62,883 bases of DNA from Gammaproteobacteria bacterium (GTDB taxonomy: Bacteria; Pseudomonadota; Gammaproteobacteria; Eutrophobiales; Eutrophobiaceae), in NCBI GenBank assembly GCA_028819495.1, contig JAPPLI010000026.1, positions 1 to 62,883 of the forward strand, written 5' to 3'. The first letter of the stretch is position 1, and each line of letters begins with the position of its first letter. Positions 60,705-62,883 of the stretch are shown piece by piece. A program made the position numbers and the translations under genes. The notes under the pieces are model-generated. The model did not search any database and was not told where the DNA came from. It saw nothing but the letters and a program-made list of their open reading frames with translations.

Positions 60705-62810
60705 CTACGCCGCGCTTCGTTTTGTGAGTTCTTCCGCTATCCCTGGAGGTACCGGAGTGTATTTCGAGAATTCCATCGTGTAAGTAGCGCGCCCCTGGGT
60801 AGCTGAACGCAATGCTGTCGCATAACCGAACATCTGCTCAAGGGGAACCTCCGCCTTGATTATCTTACCTGCGGCAGAACTTACTGTTTCCGACAGGATG
60901 CCCCGGCGCCGGCTCAGGTCACCGGTCACCGAACCCAGGTAATCTTCGGGTGTTACGACTTCCACTTTCATGACCGGCTCCAGCAGCACCGGCGCACCGC
61001 GCCCGGCGCCGTCCTTAAAGCCTATGGAACCGGCAATCTTGAAGGCCATCTCACTGGAATCCACTTCATGGAAAGAACCGTCATACAGGGTGACTTTTAC
61101 GTCCACCATCGGGTAACCTGCCAGCACACCGCTCTCCATCTGCTCCTGTATGCCTTTGTTTACGGCAGGAATATAATCCTTCGGTATGACGCCGCCGGCA
61201 ATATTGTTGATGAACTCATAGCCGTGCCCCGGCGCCTGGGGTTCAATTTTCATTATTACGTGTCCGTACTGTCCGCGCCCGCCGGTCTGGCGCACAAACC
61301 GCCCTTCCGCCTTCTCCACCGGCTTGCGGATGGTTTCGCGGTAAGCCACCTGGGGTCTGCCGACATTGGCGTCCACTTTGAATTCCCGCTTCAACCGGTC
61401 CACGATTATTTCCAGGTGCAACTCTCCCATGCCTGAGATGATGGTCTGCCCGGACTCATCGTCGGTATACACCCGGAACGAGGGATCTTCCTGCGCCAGT
61501 TTACCCAGGGCCATACCCATTTTTTCCTGGTCGGGCCTGGTTTTCGGCTCCACTGCAACAGAAATGACCGGGGCCGGAAATTCCATCCTTTCCAGGATGA
61601 TGGAGTTACCCGCCGGGCATAAGGTATCACCCGTAGTAACGTCCTTGAGACCGACCGCTGCGGCAATATCCCCTGCCCTGACTTCCTTTAATTCCTCCCT
61701 AGAGTTGGCATGCATCTGCAGGATACGCCCGATACGCTCTTTCTTGCCTTTCGCCGAGTTCAGGACCATGTCGCCGGATTTGAGTACGCCCGAGTAGACC
61801 CGGAAAAAAGTCAATGACCCTACGAACGGGTCAGTGGCAATCTTGAAGGCAAGGGCTGCAAACGGTTCGTTATCGGAAGACTGCCTGGAAACTTCGGTTT
61901 CGGCCCCGTTTGCAAGCACACCTTTTACCGCAGGAACGTCAACAGGCGCGGGCAGGTAGTCGATGACCGCGTCCAGCATGCACTGAACGCCTTTGTTCTT
62001 GAATGCCGATCCGCACAGTACCGGCACTATCTCGTTGCCCAGGGTTCTTTTCCTGATACCCCGCTTAACCTGTTCAGCGGACAGATCGCCATCTTCCAGG
62101 TACAGTTCCATCAATTCCTCATCTGCCTCCGCGGCGGCTTCCACCACCTGTTCCCGGGCTTCCCGGCAGGCGTCGAGCATGTCCTCCGGGATATCCTCCT
62201 CGGTGAAGTTCATACCCATACTCACGTCATCCCAATAAATCGCCTTGCCGCGCACCAGGTCGACGATGCCCCGGTACTTGTCTTCCGTGCCGATTGGAAG
62301 TTGCAACGGTACAGCCGTGCTGCCGAGACGTTCCCTGATCTGACCCACCACCCTCAGGAAATCCGCTCCGGAGCGATCCATTTTGTTGACGAAGGCCAGT
62401 CTCGGCACGTTATATTTGTTTGCCTGGCGCCATACCGTTTCCGATTGCGGTTCGACGCCGCCGACGGCGCAGAACACCGCGCAGGCGCTATCCAGGACCC
62501 TGAGTGATCTCTCGACCTCGATGGTAAAATCCACATGACCCGGGGTATCGATGATGTTGATCCGGTGTTCCGGATACTGGCCGGCCATGCCTTTCCAGAA
62601 ACAGGTTGTCGCCGCTGACGTGATCGTGATGCCCCGCTCCTGTTCCTGTTCCATCCAGTCCATGGTGGCGGCGCCGTCGTGCACCTCGCCTATCTTGTGG
62701 GAAACGCCGGTGTAGTACAGGATGCGTTCAGTGGTTGTCGTCTTACCCGCATCGATATGGGCCATGATGCCGATATTACGGTAATGTCCGATAGGTGTAC
62801 TGCGTGCCAT
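60705..62810 (-). CDS. fusA: Elongation factor G
   Basis: A 701-residue EF-G, the translocation GTPase. G1 is [20 protein letters not shown] (residues 16-35), G2/G3 [14 protein letters not shown] and [20 protein letters not shown], and G4 [10 protein letters not shown]. The start at 62810 ([14 protein letters not shown]) has AGAGGAG about 10 nt upstream. It follows the end of a probable rpsG and is directly followed by rpsJ instead of tuf. Confidence 0.98.
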   Translation of the reverse strand: MARSTPIGHYRNIGIMAHIDAGKTTTTERILYYTGVSHKIGEVHDGAATMDWMEQEQERGITITSAATTCFWKGMAGQYPEHRINIIDTPGHVDFTIEVERSLRVLDSACAVFCAVGGVEPQSETVWRQANKYNVPRLAFVNKMDRSGADFLRVVGQIRERLGSTAVPLQLPIGTEDKYRGIVDLVRGKAIYWDDVSMGMNFTEEDIPEDMLDACREAREQVVEAAAEADEELMELYLEDGDLSAEQVKRGIRKRTLGNEIVPVLCGSAFKNKGVQCMLDAVIDYLPAPVDVPAVKGVLANGAETEVSRQSSDNEPFAALAFKIATDPFVGSLTFFRVYSGVLKSGDMVLNSAKGKKERIGRILQMHANSREELKEVRAGDIAAAVGLKDVTTGDTLCPAGNSIILERMEFPAPVISVAVEPKTRPDQEKMGMALGKLAQEDPSFRVYTDDESGQTIISGMGELHLEIIVDRLKREFKVDANVGRPQVAYRETIRKPVEKAEGRFVRQTGGRGQYGHVIMKIEPQAPGHGYEFINNIAGGVIPKDYIPAVNKGIQEQMESGVLAGYPMVDVKVTLYDGSFHEVDSSEMAFKIAGSIGFKDGAGRGAPVLLEPVMKVEVVTPEDYLGSVTGDLSRRRGILSETVSSAAGKIIKAEVPLEQMFGYATALRSATQGRATYTMEFSKYTPVPPGIAEELTKRSAA

Positions 62811-62856
62811 GGCCGAATAACTCCTCTGGTACTCTTTCAACCTGATATTGCCATGT

Positions 62857-62883
62857 TCAGCGGGTCGGGAAGCGGTTGAGCGC
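62857..62883 (-). CDS. rpsG: Probable C-terminus of ribosomal protein S7
   Basis: Eight codons (ALNRFPTR) then a TGA, at the right edge of the window. The position directly upstream of fusA and a plausible S7-like ending (Ala-x-Asn-Arg-Phe) suggest rpsG, but eight residues cannot prove it. Confidence 0.4.
   Translation of the reverse strand, partial: ALNRFPTR

Noticed and set aside
1..62883. CRISPR array
   Set aside because: The dispersed repeats are palindromic, irregularly spaced by kilobases and lack unique spacers of constant length; no cas genes are present.

Overview
The window looks like a chromosomal segment of a Gram-negative proteobacterium, most likely a gammaproteobacterium with one-carbon metabolism. 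The evidence is the S10-spc-alpha ribosomal order, an E. coli-type tmRNA, an outer-membrane porin, PQQ and molybdenum cofactor (Moco) biosynthesis, and archaeal-type tetrahydromethanopterin (H4MPT)-linked C1 cofactor genes. No 16S rRNA gene is present, so the taxonomy is inference.

Region 1 (1-20.7 kb) is a cofactor and C1 block. An AmpG-like permease fragment and an OFA-type transporter are followed by moaA-fdhD-mobA-mobB-moeA. After a PIN/RHH toxin-antitoxin pair come pqqB, moaE-moaD and the divergent moaC. A NorD-like von Willebrand protein, a NorQ/CbbQ-like AAA+ ATPase, a pterin carbinolamine dehydratase, an MfnB-like furan synthase, a DUF447 protein and a DUF6513/DHPS-like protein follow. 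Then come pqqC-pqqD-pqqE, folP and a prolyl aminopeptidase. Together they supply Moco (formate dehydrogenase, aldehyde oxidoreductase), PQQ (quinoprotein dehydrogenases) and pterin/furan C1 carriers. The enzymes using most of these cofactors lie outside the window.

Region 2 (20.9-28.7 kb) is accessory. It holds BrnT-, AbrB/VapC- and HicAB-type modules, several small membrane/coiled-coil proteins, a porin, and a two-gene ATPase plus PD-(D/E)xK-like protein unit that is the best candidate here for an uncharacterised defence system.

Region 3 (28.8-36.1 kb) carries an AorABC-like tungsten aldehyde oxidoreductase operon with a MoaD-like protein and a second small protein ending in glycines. Next come a substrate-binding protein and a beta-propeller of the PQQ-alcohol dehydrogenase system, and an exported methyltransferase-fold protein.

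Region 4 (36.3-47.0 kb) contains tRNA-Thr, a VapBC-type pair, an isochorismatase-like hydrolase, a CehA/McbA-like metallohydrolase, a flavin monooxygenase, an orphan PotD-like binding protein, tmRNA, HipBA and a two-subunit Rieske oxygenase.

Region 5 (47.1-62.9 kb, minus strand) is the str/S10/spc/alpha ribosomal supercluster from the end of rpsG and fusA to rplQ. tuf is missing between fusA and rpsJ.

Dispersed hairpin repeats run through regions 1, 3, 4 and 5. Eleven copies of a GGGGTCAGAG...CTCTGACCCC element and three 25-nt GGGGACAGA...TCTGTCCCC palindromes are present. There are also ATTCCCGC...GCGGGAAT elements, including one with perfect 33-bp inverted arms, and a 27-bp inverted repeat that forms the 3' end of a gene. 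Several sit inside operons.
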